The notes: generated by a model from the letters alone, not told the origin. 64,000 nt of DNA from Cricetomys ansorgei (GCA_026225945.1 JAMJFZ010000239.1:30890501-30954500); one strand, 5' to 3'; shown: positions 23,800-35,022, counted from the stretch's first letter. Numbers and translations are program-made.

Positions 23800-23920
23800 A
23801 TTTTGTGTTTTGAAATAGGCTTTCAGTATATAGCCCTGGCTGACCTGGAACTTACTATGTAGAAGTCCATACTGGCCTCACATTCACAGAGATCATAAGT
23901 GCTAGGCTTAAAGGTGTGAG
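23800..23920 (-). repeat. B1 SINE, antisense
   Basis: TATAGCCCTGGCTGACCTGG, AACTTACTATGTAGAAGTCC, AAGTGCTAGGCTTAAAGGTG. Lies about 300 bp upstream of exon 4. Confidence 0.75.
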
Positions 23921-24216
23921 TAATGAGTAGAATTTGAAAAAAAAATGTTATGGACGTAGTTTACCATTCACTAGTTAAAGAAAATCATAAATTTAGAACA
24001 TTTCAGTGGAATTTATAAAAATAGTGTAGGGTTTCCTGCTACTGCGTGGTTATTTATGCAGGGAGGTTGTTACTAAATTGTTGATGATGAGTGAGTATTT
24101 ACTCCTGAAATCTGTTTTTATTTTGTCTCTTAAAAATGAATACTTGTTAAACATGGAGAATATTTTAGTTTGTAATAGAGAATATTGAGCGCTAATGGAA
24201 TTTTATTTTCTCTTAG

Positions 24217-24372
24217 GTCATGTTTACTGGTGAAAATATTCCCGTTCATCCTCATGTGTATAGCAATGGTCATATCTGTTTATCCATTCTAACAGAAGAC
24301 TGGTCCCCAGCGCTCTCAGTCCAGTCAGTCTGTCTTAGCATCATTAGCATGCTTTCCAGCTGCAAAGAAAAG
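24217..24372 (+). CDS. Ube2w: Ube2w coding exon 4 (catalytic exon)
   Basis: 156 nt, 52 whole codons, phase 0 at both ends, between TTCTCTTAG and GTAGGA at 24373. Encodes residues 71-122 of the 151-aa form, starting [13 protein letters not shown]. The active-site cysteine is codon TGT at 24277-24279 (Cys91) in [10 protein letters not shown], where the ubiquitin thioester forms. The usual E2 HPN tripeptide upstream is HPH here, a known UBE2W peculiarity linked to its amino-terminal specificity. [13 protein letters not shown] supplies the cross-over helix start typical of E2s. Skipping this exon would keep frame but remove the catalytic residue. Confidence 0.98.
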
Positions 24373-24619
24373 GTAGGACTTTACACTTACTCCAGGTAAA
24401 GCCTCCTGTTCCAGCATAGCTAGGTCAACAGTTTCAACATAAAATTATTTATCTTTAAATTACAGCAAATGAGGTTTTTCATAATTGGAAAGTTATTTTG
24501 TTATCTTTCATTCTAAATAGACTAGAAGTCAAATTCAGTGTTTTATATATACTTCTGAAGTGTAGTTTATTGAGTACACAACATGCTAGCAGTGTGAGCA
24601 ATAACTACACTATAGTTCT

Positions 24620-24765
24620 TTTGTTTGTTTGTTTGTTTGAGACAGGGTTTCTCTGTTGTAACTCTGGTTGTCCTGGAACTCACTCTGTAGACCAGGCTAG
24701 TCTCAAACTCATAAGAGATCCACCTGCCTCTGCTTCCCTGCTAGAATTAAATGCGTGTGCCGGCT
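24620..24765 (-). repeat. B1 SINE, antisense
   Basis: (GTTT)n tail side, GAGACAGGGTTTCTCTGTTG, ACTCTGTAGACCAGGCTAGT. Faces a sense B1 at 25080-25190. Confidence 0.88.
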
Positions 24766-25040
24766 TTATAGCTATTGTTTAACCGTTTTTAAACAGGACA
24801 TTTGCACATGTTCTGAATTTTATTTCCATGAGCAGGCACAGAGTATAAATGTACAACACATTACTATTTTTAGACTTCACAATGGGAAGGTTAGAAACAA
24901 ACACCCTCTGGCTCCTTAGTCCCCTTCGCCAGCTCTCATCCAAGGCAACATTTCTCAGAATTCCCAAAATCCAGAGCTTTCCCATTTCAGCGCCTAGGAC
25001 GAAGTACGGACGCCATTTACTGGTAGAATTTTTGGAATTT

Positions 25041-25535
25041 TTATAAATCCCACAGATTGAAAATAAGACCACCACAATTAGCCCCACAGTGGTGGCGCAG
25101 GCCTTTAATCCCAGCACTGAGAGGCAGAGGCAGGAGTGAGTTCTAGAACAACCAGAGTTACCACAGAGAAACCCTGTCTCAAACAAAGGCAGAAGCAGTA
25201 AGGCTACGTACTTCCCACCAGGTCCAGTCAGTGGCAAGAATCTACCCTGATGTACTTCCTGTCTGAGTTATTTTCCCACCCACAAGCGACTAAGCATATC
25301 TGGTGCATTTTGGAGCAAATTCGGTGCAGTAGGATCAACCAGATGGGTTCTTGGCATTCCCTACCCTGCATTCCAGGAGGTTATCTGTCCTTGGGCAAGT
25401 GAGATTACAGGATTCTCTCTGTCTTTCTGTACCTCACTTGAACAGCCCCACCTAGCACTCCAGGAAGTTATTCCTTGTTCTATAGATCTCCTAGGCACAG
25501 CAATTAAGACTTAAAATGTAACTTTTGCTCTTACA
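25041..25535 (-). mobile_element. ERV LTR, antisense, with B1 inside
   Basis: Matches the LTRs at 59664-60090 (same strand) and 62338-62793 (opposite): GATGTACTTCCTGTCTG, then CTAGCACTCCAGGAAGTTAT and AATTAAGACTTAAAATGTAA. On the minus strand it starts TGTAAGAGC at 25535. The left portion is replaced by a B1. The two LTR ends do not show a clear target duplication. Confidence 0.75.
25080..25190 (+). repeat. B1 SINE with internal deletion
   Basis: GGTGGCGCAGGCCTTTAATC head, then AGAGTTACCACAGAGAAACC. About 35 bp from the GGATCTCTGTGAG-to-TCTACAG region are missing. It sits within the antisense LTR. Confidence 0.85.
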
Positions 25536-25716
25536 GGTTCCCTCTTCGCCTTTATTCACCTACAGATTCTGTCTCTAATGGAAAAAAAGATCAATGAAAA
25601 ATGATAGGAGTTAAATTTCAGATACCTTTAAAATAGGAAGCTCTGGGGCTGTACATGGGTCTTGCTTCTCAGTTCTCCAGATCAAATTTACTGTTGTTTT
25701 ATTGATTAGAATTGAG

Positions 25717-25934
25717 CAGCGGTTTTCAACTTGTGGGTCTCGACCCCTTTGGGGGTTGAACAGGTACAGGGGTTGGCTAAGACCATCTGCATATCAGGTA
25801 TTTACATTGTGATTTTTAACAGTAGCAAAATTACAGTTATGAAGTAGCAATGAAAGTAGTTTTATGGTTGAGGTCACCACAACATGAGGAATTATATTAA
25901 ATGGTCGCAACATTAGGAAGGTTGAGAACCACTG
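25717..25934. mobile_element. URR1-type hAT MITE
   Basis: Starts CAGCGGTTTTCAACTTGTGG and ends GAAGGTTGAGAACCACTG, an imperfect terminal inverted repeat. Between them are CTAAGACCATCTGCATATCA and GTCACCACAACATGAGGAAT. Better preserved than the copy at 11400-11622. No exact 8-bp target duplication is evident. Confidence 0.88.
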
Positions 25935-26067
25935 ACTTGGAGAATCTAAGATAGCAGTTCATTTTTAAACAGTGAGTTGTTTAGAGTGTGAAATACCCAA
26001 AGTCATTGTTTTACTATGTTTCTTGAAATGTCAATTTAACAGAGTTTTTGGGTGGGGTGGGGCGGGG

Positions 26068-26245
26068 TACATTGAGATGGGTCAGCAGCTAAGCATGCTT
26101 GCTGTATAAGCCTGACAGTTGATTCCTGGAACCTACATTGGAAATCCAGAACAGAGCCCTGAAAGTTTTTCTGTGACCACCGCTTGCAGTGTAGCACGCA
26201 TAAATGCCTACAGACACACATGCATGCACACATAATTTTATATAA
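26068..26245 (+). repeat. B3-class SINE
   Basis: ATTGAGATGGGTCAGCAGCT head, CTGTATAAGCCTGACAGTTG body, CACACATGCATGCACACATA tail and an AT-rich end. Confidence 0.75.
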
Positions 26246-26272
26246 ATATATATGTATATATTTATATATATT

Positions 26273-26428
26273 TTGGCTGCGCTGTCATGGTGCATGCCTT
26301 TAATCCTAGCACTTGGGAGACAGAGATAGGTAGATCTCTGAGTTTAAAGCCAGCCTGGGTCCTGCAGTGAGTTCCAGGACAGCCAAGGTTACACAGAGAA
26401 ACTCTATCTCAAAAACCAAACAACAACA
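26273..26428 (+). repeat. B1 SINE
   Basis: GTCATGGTGCATGCCTTTAA, ACTTGGGAGACAGAGATAGG, GTGAGTTCCAGGACAGCCAA, followed by an A-rich tail. Confidence 0.88.
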
Positions 26429-26446
26429 AATATATATACATATGTG

Positions 26447-26447
<1 letters not shown>

Positions 26448-26489
<42 letters not shown>
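26448..26489. repeat. (CA)n microsatellite
   Basis: About 20 uninterrupted CA units following the B1 tail. Confidence 0.95.
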
Positions 26490-26492
<3 letters not shown>

Positions 26493-26737
26493 ATGTGTTT
26501 CATTTCAAAAACACGAGTTTTTGTTTTATTGTTGTTTAAATAAGAACAGGGAATAATAGGCTGAATGTTTTTTTCAATTGTAAGATGAAGAGCTCTTTAT
26601 CCAGTTTTATGTATCATATAAGAAAAAAAGCTTGACATTAAATTATGATATGTTATTAATTAAAAGACATCCCCCCATTCAGAAATACTAAAATGTGCAA
26701 AAAAATTTTTTTAGGTGAAATAAGACACATGCTTCTT

Positions 26738-26943
26738 AAGTTACTATTTTATTTGTATGGGTGTTTTACCTGCATGTATGTCTGTATACCATGAGCGGTG
26801 GAGGCCAGGAGAAGGCATGGATTCCCTGGAACTGGAATGGTTTTACAGATGGTTGTGAACCATCAAGTGGGAGCTGTGAATTGAACAGTGGTCCTCTGAA
26901 AGAGCAGCCAGTTCTAGAAACTGCTGAGCCATCTCGCCAGCCC
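26738..26943 (-). repeat. B2/B3 SINE, antisense
   Basis: TTTATTTGTATGGGTGTTTT, GGAACTGGAATGGTTTTACA, and GCTGAGCCATCTCGCCAGCC at the inverted tRNA-like head. Confidence 0.82.
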
Positions 26944-27445
26944 CCTTAATACCACTTTAACTTTGGTTTCTTTGTATTTTAAGGCTATAGTCAAGCTTTT
27001 TGTAACCAGAGGAACAGCAAGACCATGGTCAAGTACAAGTACTAAAACATCTTTCTCTTAGATACTGCTTGAAGTGGAATCTTCCGCTCTATCCTTTATA
27101 CAACACAATAAAATAATAAGCCTAAGAGGACACTTAAAAGTTGCTGTAGTTCTTCAGACAACCTTAGTTAGGTAGGCTTTTTGTTTAGTTAATTCATGTA
27201 AGTAGTCATTAAATGATTTGATGGGAGAGGTAAGTATGAAGAATTTGGACCACATCATAATCCAGAACTAACCTCTCCCACACCCCTCCTAAAACATTGA
27301 GGCATCCATTCTTGAGTTACGCTTTCAGTGTTGCTGTTGTTTTTCCTGCGTTCTATAATAATTTTGCTAAACTCATTCCTCCTTAGTCATTCTCTTTCAG
27401 AACTTAACCTATTTAAACTCTTTTTTTTTTTTTTTTTTGTTTCAG

Positions 27446-27521
27446 AGACGACCGCCAGATAATTCCTTTTATGTGCGAACATGTAACAAGAATCCAAAGA
27501 AAACAAAATGGTGGTATCATG
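27446..27521 (+). CDS. Ube2w: Ube2w coding exon 5 (C-terminal region)
   Basis: 76 nt between a long poly-T/TTTCAG acceptor and donor GTGAGC at 27522; starts in phase 0 and ends after one base of an Asp codon. Encodes 25 residues (123-147), beginning RRPPDNSFYVRTC and ending KTKWWYH. In UBE2W this short C-terminal part is flexible rather than the long helical tail of classical E2s, and it contributes to recognising disordered substrate N-termini. The basic KNPKKTK stretch precedes two tryptophans. Confidence 0.97.
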
Positions 27522-27672
27522 GTGAGCAGTTTTAATCTGTAATGACAGATTTGGGGTATTTTTATTTGAAAGATGATGTTTCTAAGACTTGGGGAAATGG
27601 TGGGAGGCTGTAACTGAGTTAACATTTTTGTTACACTACGTTCTAGAGGATCTTGGAAAATATGGTCATTTA

Positions 27673-27838
27673 TTATTTTAAATGATCTATTTATTTTATG
27701 TTTATCTGTGTCTGTGAGGGTGTCAGATCTCCTGGAAATGAAGTTATAGACAGTTGTGAGCTGCATGTAGGTGCTGAGAATTGAACCTGGGTTCTCTGGA
27801 AGAACAACCAGTGCTCTTAACTGCTGATCTCTCTAGCA
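27673..27838 (-). repeat. B3 SINE, antisense
   Basis: TTTATTTTATGTTTATCTGT, GAAGTTATAGACAGTTGTGA, and ACCAGTGCTCTTAACTGCTG. Confidence 0.78.
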
Positions 27839-28019
27839 TAGACTAAATTTTTTAAACAAAATTGTATCCATTATACAAGAAGTAAAATTTTTATTACTTT
27901 AATAATTCCAACAATACCATTTTGGTACAAAGTGTAGTATTTTTGCGGGTTTTTTTTTTTTTGTTGTTGTTGCACTTTTGAGGGTTGAGGGAATTAGGAC
28001 CTGCCTTTTCTGAAACAAG

Positions 28020-28108
28020 TGGTGTAGACCAGGCTGGCCTTGAACTTGCAGCTATCTTCCTTGCTACTGCCTTCCAAGTGCTGGGATTATAGGCGTATGC
28101 AGCTGTGA
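28020..28108 (-). repeat. B1 fragment, antisense
   Basis: GTGTAGACCAGGCTGGCCTT and CCTTCCAAGTGCTGGGATTA; the right half is missing. Confidence 0.7.
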
Positions 28109-28265
28109 CAGACTGAAGTCCATAACAATGTGTATCTTAAAGTAGAGGTAGGTGTAGGGAGCCCTTATATGAAGTAGAAATTCTGCTGCTTTGAGCACTC
28201 AGTCCTGCTACTTTTCATAATTGGAGGCAATTACAATAAGTTATAGATGCTCCATTAGAGAACGC

Positions 28266-30233
28266 TTCTCTGGACTTGCTTACAGTTTCAGAGGCTTAGT
28301 CCAAATTGTCGTCATGACGGCATGTAGGCAGGTGCTGGAGCAGTAGCTGAGAGCTACATCTTGTTCATAGACAGAGACTCTGGGCGTGGCATGGGATTTT
28401 GAACCCTCCAAGCCCACCAAGAAGTCACACGCTTCTTCCAGCAAGACCACAGCTCTTAATCCCTTCAAATACTGCCACTCCCTATACCAAATGTATGGGC
28501 CTGTGGGGACCATTCCCATTCAAACCACATTCCATCCCAAACCACACGCCTGGCCTCCGTGGACTTGTAGTCACATCATAATATGAAATGCATTTAGTCC
28601 AACTTCAGAAGGCCCCAGAGTCTGTTCTGTCACAGTCTCCACACTGTTTAAAAGTCCAGAATTCAGAGTCTCTTCAGAGACTTAAGGCAATTTCTTAACT
28701 GTAACCCCTTGAAAAATCAAAATCAAAAAGCACTTCCAACATACAATGGCATAGAATATACATTACCATTCCCAAAGGGAGGAAAGGGAGTGTGGTGAGG
28801 AAATACTGGACCAAATCAAGACCAAAAACCATTTTGGCAAACTCCAAACTCTGCAGATCTCCATGTCTGATGTCAAAAGTGCTCTTCAGATCTGCAACTC
28901 CTTTCGGCTTTGTTGACTGCAGCACACTTCTCTCTCTCAGGCCGGTTCCACTTCCAGACTACAGCTCTCCTATGACTCTGGTATCTCCAACCTCTTGGGC
29001 TTTCCATCAGAGTCCAGCCTTCACCTTCGTAGCCTCATGCAGTGGGCCTCTCTGGGCCTCCACGAAGGGACACCCCGACACAGGCCTGGCCTCAGCAGCT
29101 TTCCGTAGCTGTGGAGGGAGATTCTCCAAGACCTTTCTTGTGTCCTTGATTCTAAAGCCAGAACCACATGACCAAAGCTACCAAGTTCTTCTGCTTGCTG
29201 TGGCTGGCACTTGGCCCCCTCATTTAAATACATTTTCATCAGCTTTCTGTGTTGATGGTTTCCTCCACTGCTTAAGCTTTTCCTTTCACAAGTTGGGAGC
29301 TTAGCTAGGTGGGATCTGGCCCTGAGGTGACCACTCCCTTCATTCTATTTAGCACTGGGCTTTTCTTTAAACTTTATTTCCTTGAGCCCAAGACCTAGCT
29401 CCAACTACACGTCCTGGTGCTCCCTTTCTCCCAAACTGTGTATTTTGTATTTTTTCTTGTTCAGTGTGCTCCTTTTCATTATATATCTGGATAAGAGTGA
29501 TCACTAATAAGTACTCACACAGTCAACACCAGGCTGTCTTGAAATCTGCCAACATCATTAATCCAAAACTCTTAAAATTAGCCGCAGGCAGAATTTTTTG
29601 GACAAAGGCTGAAAGCAGCCAGATTCTTTACCAAAATACGGTCGGTCTCTAAGGCCGCTTACTAATATTCTCCTCTGAAACCTCTTGAGCCGCACCAGCA
29701 TCATCTACATTGCACCGCTGTCTTCCCTGCTCCTACTGGCATAGCCTGTGAAGCCCGCTTAAAGCATCCAACTGCTTTCCTAATCCAGAGTCCCCAAATC
29801 CACATTCCAGTAGCAAGTGACATGATCAAACCTGTCACAGCAAAACCCTCTTCCTGGTACCAGCATGTATCTTAGTCACTGCTCTATTGCTGTGAAGAGA
29901 CACCATGACCAATGCAACTCTTAGAAAAGAAAGCATTTAATCGGGGCCTTGCTTACTGTTTCAGAGGTTGAGTTCATTATCATCATGACCGGAAGCATGG
30001 CAGCATAGAGACAGGAGCTAGAGAAGAGGCTGAGAGCCATATCTTGATCTGTAGGCAGAGAGAGAGACTTTGCGCTTGGCATGGGCTTTTGAATCGTCAA
30101 AGCCAAAGCCTACCTCCAGTGGCCACTTCCTCCAACAAGGCCACACCTCCTGATCCTTTCGAGTACTGCCACTCCTTAGAGACCAAAGCTGTGAGCTTAT
30201 GGGCCATTCTCATTCAAACCACAACACAGCTAT
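28266..30233 (-). mobile_element. LTR-internal-LTR composite element
   Basis: Two related ~280-370 bp end repeats (28266-28541, truncated, and 29868-30233) enclose about 1.3 kb. Both ends share CTTGCTTACWGTTTCAGAGG, then CACTCCYTA and CATTCAAACCACA. Read on the minus strand the intact copy begins TGTTGTGGTTTGAATGAG and ends near TGACTAAGACA. The internal part has no intact gag or pol frame; the 170-codon ORF at 28792-29304 lies within it and looks incidental. It resembles an abundant non-autonomous murid repeat I cannot name with certainty. Confidence 0.7.
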
Positions 30234-31132
30234 TCTTTAAATATTTGAAATTCTGGCTGTTTTAGCTTTATGAAGAAAACATCCTCGATGATAATTTAAA
30301 ATTTTTGTTTTCATTGTTCAGGGAGTAATGTGTGATTTTGTAATGCAGAATTGCTGGCATCATTTCTAAGCCAATCTTGGTTGCTACCCCAAGGATATAG
30401 TTTAAACTAAAAGCAAATGCTTATATTTCCCAGTGGGCCTCTTTTTCCTTTGGTATTGGGAAAGGTTTCATACCTACTAGATTTCATGCCTACTAGACAG
30501 TTCTACCACTGAGCTATGTCTTCTAATGTCCATCTTGGAGCGAGTGAGTAAGCATCACTCCCTGTGATCTTTGTATCCATAAAAGTACTTATTTTTCTGA
30601 TGGGACTTTGATTTTTTTTTTTATTGACTTAAGGAAATCAAACTTGACAAAACTTAACGAGAATATGGCTTTTTCTCATCTTTCTATTCAATGCAAAATC
30701 TTCTGTTTTCACTTAAACTGTAAATTTAAAACTTAAAATTTCCAAGTGCTTGCTAAGATGACCAGGTAGATGTAGTGGTACTGTGCCCAGTGAAAGGCAG
30801 CCATTCCTGAGGGCCACAGAAACATGAGCACCCTGTGTAATAGATCATTGACAGACACCTAGAGGGACACTGACGAAGGTGGACGGAGTGTGAAAGACTT
30901 CCTCACGGGAGGGAGTATTCTTTACAAATTACAGATACTTTCAGCTGTGGTGGATAGAGACAGAAGAATCAGGAGTTTAAGATCATCCTTGCTACAAAAC
31001 AAATGTGAAGCTACATGAGAGTCTGTGTCAAAAAGGCACCCCCCCCCAAGACAGATAATAAAGTATACAGGTTTATGTGATTCCATAAAAGTCTAGTAGA
31101 ATAATAGGGCTAGGGATTTTAAAATTATAGGT

Positions 31133-31245
31133 GAGCCAGGTGTGGTGGTGCATGACTGCAGTTCCCACGTGCAGGAGGCTGAGGCAGGAGACAGCAAATT
31201 CCAGGCTACTTATGCTGAGTGCTAAGATCCTGTCTCAAAAAACCA
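31133..31245 (+). repeat. B1-like SINE
   Basis: GTGAGCCAGGTGTGGTGGTG, GGAGGCTGAGGCAGGAGACA, AAGATCCTGTCTCAAAAAAC. Confidence 0.7.
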
Positions 31246-31589
31246 AAATATTTAGTAATAGTTAAGAAGAGCAAAGGTGAATTTTGAACTACAAAGAGTG
31301 GTAGAGGAAAATTAATGTGATGTTAATATAGGAATAGATCATTAATATAGGATTTTAATTATTTAGGCCACATTATATGTATATAATTTAAGAACTGTAT
31401 CATACATCAGAAAGTGAAAGGTTATTTATTAGTAACTGGCCATCTTAGAAAATTAGTAATATTTTAGAAAATAAATTACATTTTCATTTGATAAGATATT
31501 TCCTATGAATTAAGTATTTTAAAATACTTTTTAAAACACTGAATATTAACTAAAGGAGGAAGGATTTTCTTAATTTAAAAGGCATAATA

Positions 31590-31700
31590 GAGCCTGTAAT
31601 CCCCACACATACAAGGCTAAGTCAGGAGGATTGTGGTGAGTTTGAAGCCAGCTTGGCCTGTAAATGAGATGCCATCTCAAAAATAGAAAAAAAGAAAAGA
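31590..31700 (+). repeat. Old B1/PB1-like SINE
   Basis: AGCCTGTAATCCCCACACAT, GAGTTTGAAGCCAGCTTGGC, then CATCTCAAAAATAGAAA. Confidence 0.6.
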
Positions 31701-31774
31701 TTATGAAGAAATTACACACTTATCTATTTGAAAATTGAAAACAAAGGCAGTTTATGAAATTAAGAATAAGTTAT

Positions 31775-31845
31775 TAGCTGGGAATGTAGTTCAGTGGTAG
31801 AGCACTTAGGTGGTGTATGTGAATTTCTGAATTTGATTCATCTCA
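31775..31845 (+). repeat. ID SINE
   Basis: GCTGGGAATGTAGTTCAGTG followed by GTAGAGCACTTAGGTGGTGT, the tRNA-like ID head. Confidence 0.65.
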
Positions 31846-31887
31846 AAAGAATAAATGACTAATGGCACAGGCAAAATTGTACATCAC

Positions 31888-32045
31888 AAGCCGGGCAGTG
31901 GTGGAGCATGCCTCTAATTCCAGCACTCTGAGGCAGAGGCAGGAAGATCTCTGTGAGTTCGAGGCCAGCCTGGTCTACAGAGTGAGTTCCAGGACAGCCA
32001 GAGTTACAACAGAGAGACCCTGTCTTGAAAAACCAAAAAAAAAAG
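31888..32045 (+). repeat. B1 SINE, nearly intact
   Basis: GCCGGGCAGTGGTGGAGCAT start, GTTCGAGGCCAGCCTGGTCT, AGAGTTACAACAGAGAGACC and an A-rich tail. Confidence 0.93.
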
Positions 32046-32209
32046 TACAGCACAGTAGTTACAAATTTAAGATTTTTATAACTCAAGTTACAACATGAAT
32101 ATGAGGCCAGATGATAGTAAAGAACAGAATAAAGCTTTCCATCGTGGTGACGACACATGTCACGTCATTACAGTTCTGTTCTTGGTGGTGGGTTTTTTAA
32201 AGGATGTCA

Positions 32210-32590
32210 TACGTACACATAATGTGTTCTGTTCAGATCCCCTCCCGTCCCCTTCCCTCCAGCTACTCCCTACTCTCCACTAACACTTTTTACCCCCAGC
32301 TTCATGTGCTCTCTTGCCCCCACTTTGTTCTTTTACATGCACATAGTGTTGCAGGATGTCCAGGTTGTTTGACTAAAGCATGGGTAGCTTTTCAGAGGGT
32401 CACATCTCAAGAAAATTGACACTTTCTCACCAGGTAGGGGTGAGACTTCTTCAGCCCCCACTGTCACCCATGGTGGCGTTTTTGCTCTCTTGAACTTGTG
32501 TAGGTCTTGTACATGAGTTCCTGTGTGTCACAACACTTCATTATTATTGTGTGTGCAGAGGTCAGGTTTGCACAACAAGCAGTATTACCC
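32210..32590 (-). mobile_element. L1 3'UTR fragment, antisense
   Basis: CCCCTCCCGTCCCCTTCCCT and GTAGGGGTGAGACTTCTTCA, the same order as the copy at 35215-35590. Confidence 0.6.
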
Positions 32591-33467
32591 ACTGACCCAT
32601 TGTTTTCATTTACATGTAATTCCACATAAGGTTGCCTTGATTTGTTGACCTACAAGTGGCTCTTTATTTTTTAATGTTTTCTTTCCCTACACAAACCCTG
32701 AATGCCTGGATCATCTGCACCATTCCCCTTTGAGACAAGATTACCGCATATGTAAGTTTTGTATGCAGCCAGGAAAGGGCAGAGTTTGTACTTAATTGAG
32801 TCAAACAGGTGTTCTGTCATACAACTAGGAAGCTGCAGAGCATCTGGTCTGCATTTTTCCATCACTTACAAGGAGCTAAAACCTTTTAACAGTTGGAGCA
32901 GCACGGCATGTCTTTTCCTTCATGCATATCCAAATGCTGGCTAGTTACAGACAGTATAAACAAACAGCTGGTATTAGCATTGTAGTTGAATTTGTTTGGT
33001 GTTACCAGAGAGATAATCATATTCATTCTCAAAAAGCATAACCTGTTAGCTTTGTTGGAACTTTTCAGATGTTAGTTTATCTTTTGTCTACTTAGTAGGT
33101 TCAGTTCCAGAAGATCTTCACTGACCATGTTCTTTCTTTGACACTCAGTTTTCAAGAAATGTGGATCAGGGTCCTGCCCTTTTCCTCTCTCCCTCCCATC
33201 CTCCCTTTCTTATCACTATGTAGTCCTTGCTGGCCTGGAACCTACTGTGAAGGTCAGGATGGCCTTTAACTTGTGGTCCTAAGTGTCAGCATATCTCGTT
33301 CAAGAAATGTGTGTTCTTGCTGATGCTTTTATTTTCTCATTATCTCTGAGATGGAGACTTCCTGTTATTCCTAGGCTAATCTTGCATTCCTGAGCTCTCC
33401 CCTCCTCTACTTAGCTGCAGTTATAGGGCGTGTATACTATCATGCCCTGCAGTCTCTTATTTCTTAG

Positions 33468-33890
33468 CTGTCTTAGGCTTTCTATTGCTGTGATAAAACA
33501 GCATGACCAAAAGCAGCTTGGGGAGGAAAGGGTTTATTACAGCTTTACACACAGCTTTAGTTCATCTTTAGTTACATGTTCCTTTAGTCCATTACTGAGG
33601 GAAGTCGGGCTAGGAACTCAAGGCAGGGACTGAAGCAGAAGCCATGGAGGAGCACTGCTTACTGGCTTGCTCTTCATGGCTTGCTTACCCTGCTCTTTTT
33701 TACACATTCAGGTCCACCTGTTCAGTGGCGGTGCTGCCCACAGTGGGCTGGACCCTCTCATCAATCATTAACCAAAGAAATCTCCACAGGCCCATTTTAT
33801 GGAAGGAGGTACTTTCTCAATTGTGGTTCCTTCTCAAATGACTCGAGTTTGTATCAAGTTGGCAAAAAAACTAGCCAGGTCATTAATGTT
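33468..33890. mobile_element. LTR-like rodent repeat, class 2
   Basis: TTTCTATTGCTGTGATAAAA, CCAAAAGCAGCTTGGGGAGG, CTGCTTACTGGCTTGCTCTT, then GTTTGTATCAAGTTGGCA at the far end. A second copy is at 36938-37310. Family name not asserted. Confidence 0.7.
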
Positions 33891-33961
33891 ACCTAATTCC
33901 CAAAGGATTGTAAGGATAGACTATTTTTCTTATGTGACCTGTAAAGCTGTTCCAAATGGCT

Positions 33962-34070
33962 GAAAGTGAGATGTATCTCAGTGGTCAGGTGTATGCTTAG
34001 TATGTGTGAGGCCTGGGATCAGTACACACATGCATGCTCTTGTACATGCACACACATACACACACACAAT
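33962..34070 (+). repeat. ID-like fragment with CA-rich tail
   Basis: GAGATGTATCTCAGTGGTCA and GTGTGAGGCCTGGGATCAG, then CACACACATACACACACAC. Confidence 0.5.
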
Positions 34071-35022
34071 CAGGAATTGGATAAACTCTTTCCCTCCATT
34101 GTATTATTTTTGTATCTATGTAATCTATAGATTCTCTCTCTCTATCTCTCTCTCTGTATCACTTAGCATTTCAGTTTTGAGAGACGAAGTAGAATTATAT
34201 TTCAGGAATGTTGCTCTACACCATCCTGCGTAGCACTAACACCTCGCATACGTCGGTGTGTGTAGCATAGATGTGATGTAAGAGAAGCAAGGGAGGGTTA
34301 GTTGAGATACTGATGTGTGTGCTCTAAAGGGGGCTTCCTACAGCCCAGGTAGAGACACTAATAGTGAAAAATAACAAGTCTGAAATCATTTTACCTCCTG
34401 GTGCTATAAAAGGTGGCCTCTGCAGATAGGCCAAAGTTGAGCTACCAGACAATAGAGTTAGGTCTTCAAAAATACTTTGAGCTTAAATTTTGCTCCTCTA
34501 CATTATTATTTAGAATCTCTTAAAAATTAGATTATTCCCTGGTAGTTTACTGCTACTTTGTTTGTATACCTCATACCTCATTATTGATTGCTTTTGCGAT
34601 TCTTTAGAATACAATGATTTACTAAAATAGAAAAGATAATTAGTTACAGTAGATGGGGTTTTGGGATCTAGGAAGTTGTAGCTGTATGCACTATTATTGT
34701 TATTTGAAGTTAGAGTCACTTTCCTGAACTTGTCAGTTTCTAGTTAGGTCATCTGTGCATTGGATGCAAGCATACTACATTGCCAGTTAACACAAAGTTC
34801 CTCTGAAAGTAAATTGAGCGTGACAATTAGGACCAGAAATTGAAAACTTAATCAAAATAGGTTTGTGAAACAGATGATTCACTTGAGCAAACAAATGGGT
34901 TTGGGAATTTGCCATGATTCAGACCTGGAATCTTCCTTAGAAAATAGATTTGTATCTTTATGCATAGATAATTGAATGATTTAGAACTCAAATTTTTTTT
35001 TTTTAATATTTTTTTCTTATCT

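Larger units (their letters stand above)
12112..24216 (+). other. Ube2w: Ube2w intron 3
   Basis: 12.1 kb, phase 0, from GTAACT to TTTTCTCTTAG. It holds SINEs, L1 pieces, a CT/CA-rich duplicated block, a probable ERV remnant and a 19-bp minisatellite. In 13,010-14,400, 14,500-15,860, 16,700-18,070 and 20,160-21,790 I see no confident feature. Confidence 0.93.
24373..27445 (+). other. Ube2w: Ube2w intron 4
   Basis: 3073 nt, phase 0, from GTAGGA to a (T)18-GTTTCAG acceptor. It carries an antisense LTR containing a B1, a URR1 MITE and five SINEs; no further exon is seen. Confidence 0.93.

Noticed and set aside
24779..25237. 152-codon minus-strand ORF
   Set aside because: Its middle is an antisense B1 translation and its ends cross an LTR; similar B1-derived peptides recur at 1761, 12807, 31859 and 35056.
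28792..29304. 170-codon ORF on the + strand
   Set aside because: It falls in the internal part of the LTR-like composite, runs antisense to that element and shows no gag/pol or host motif.
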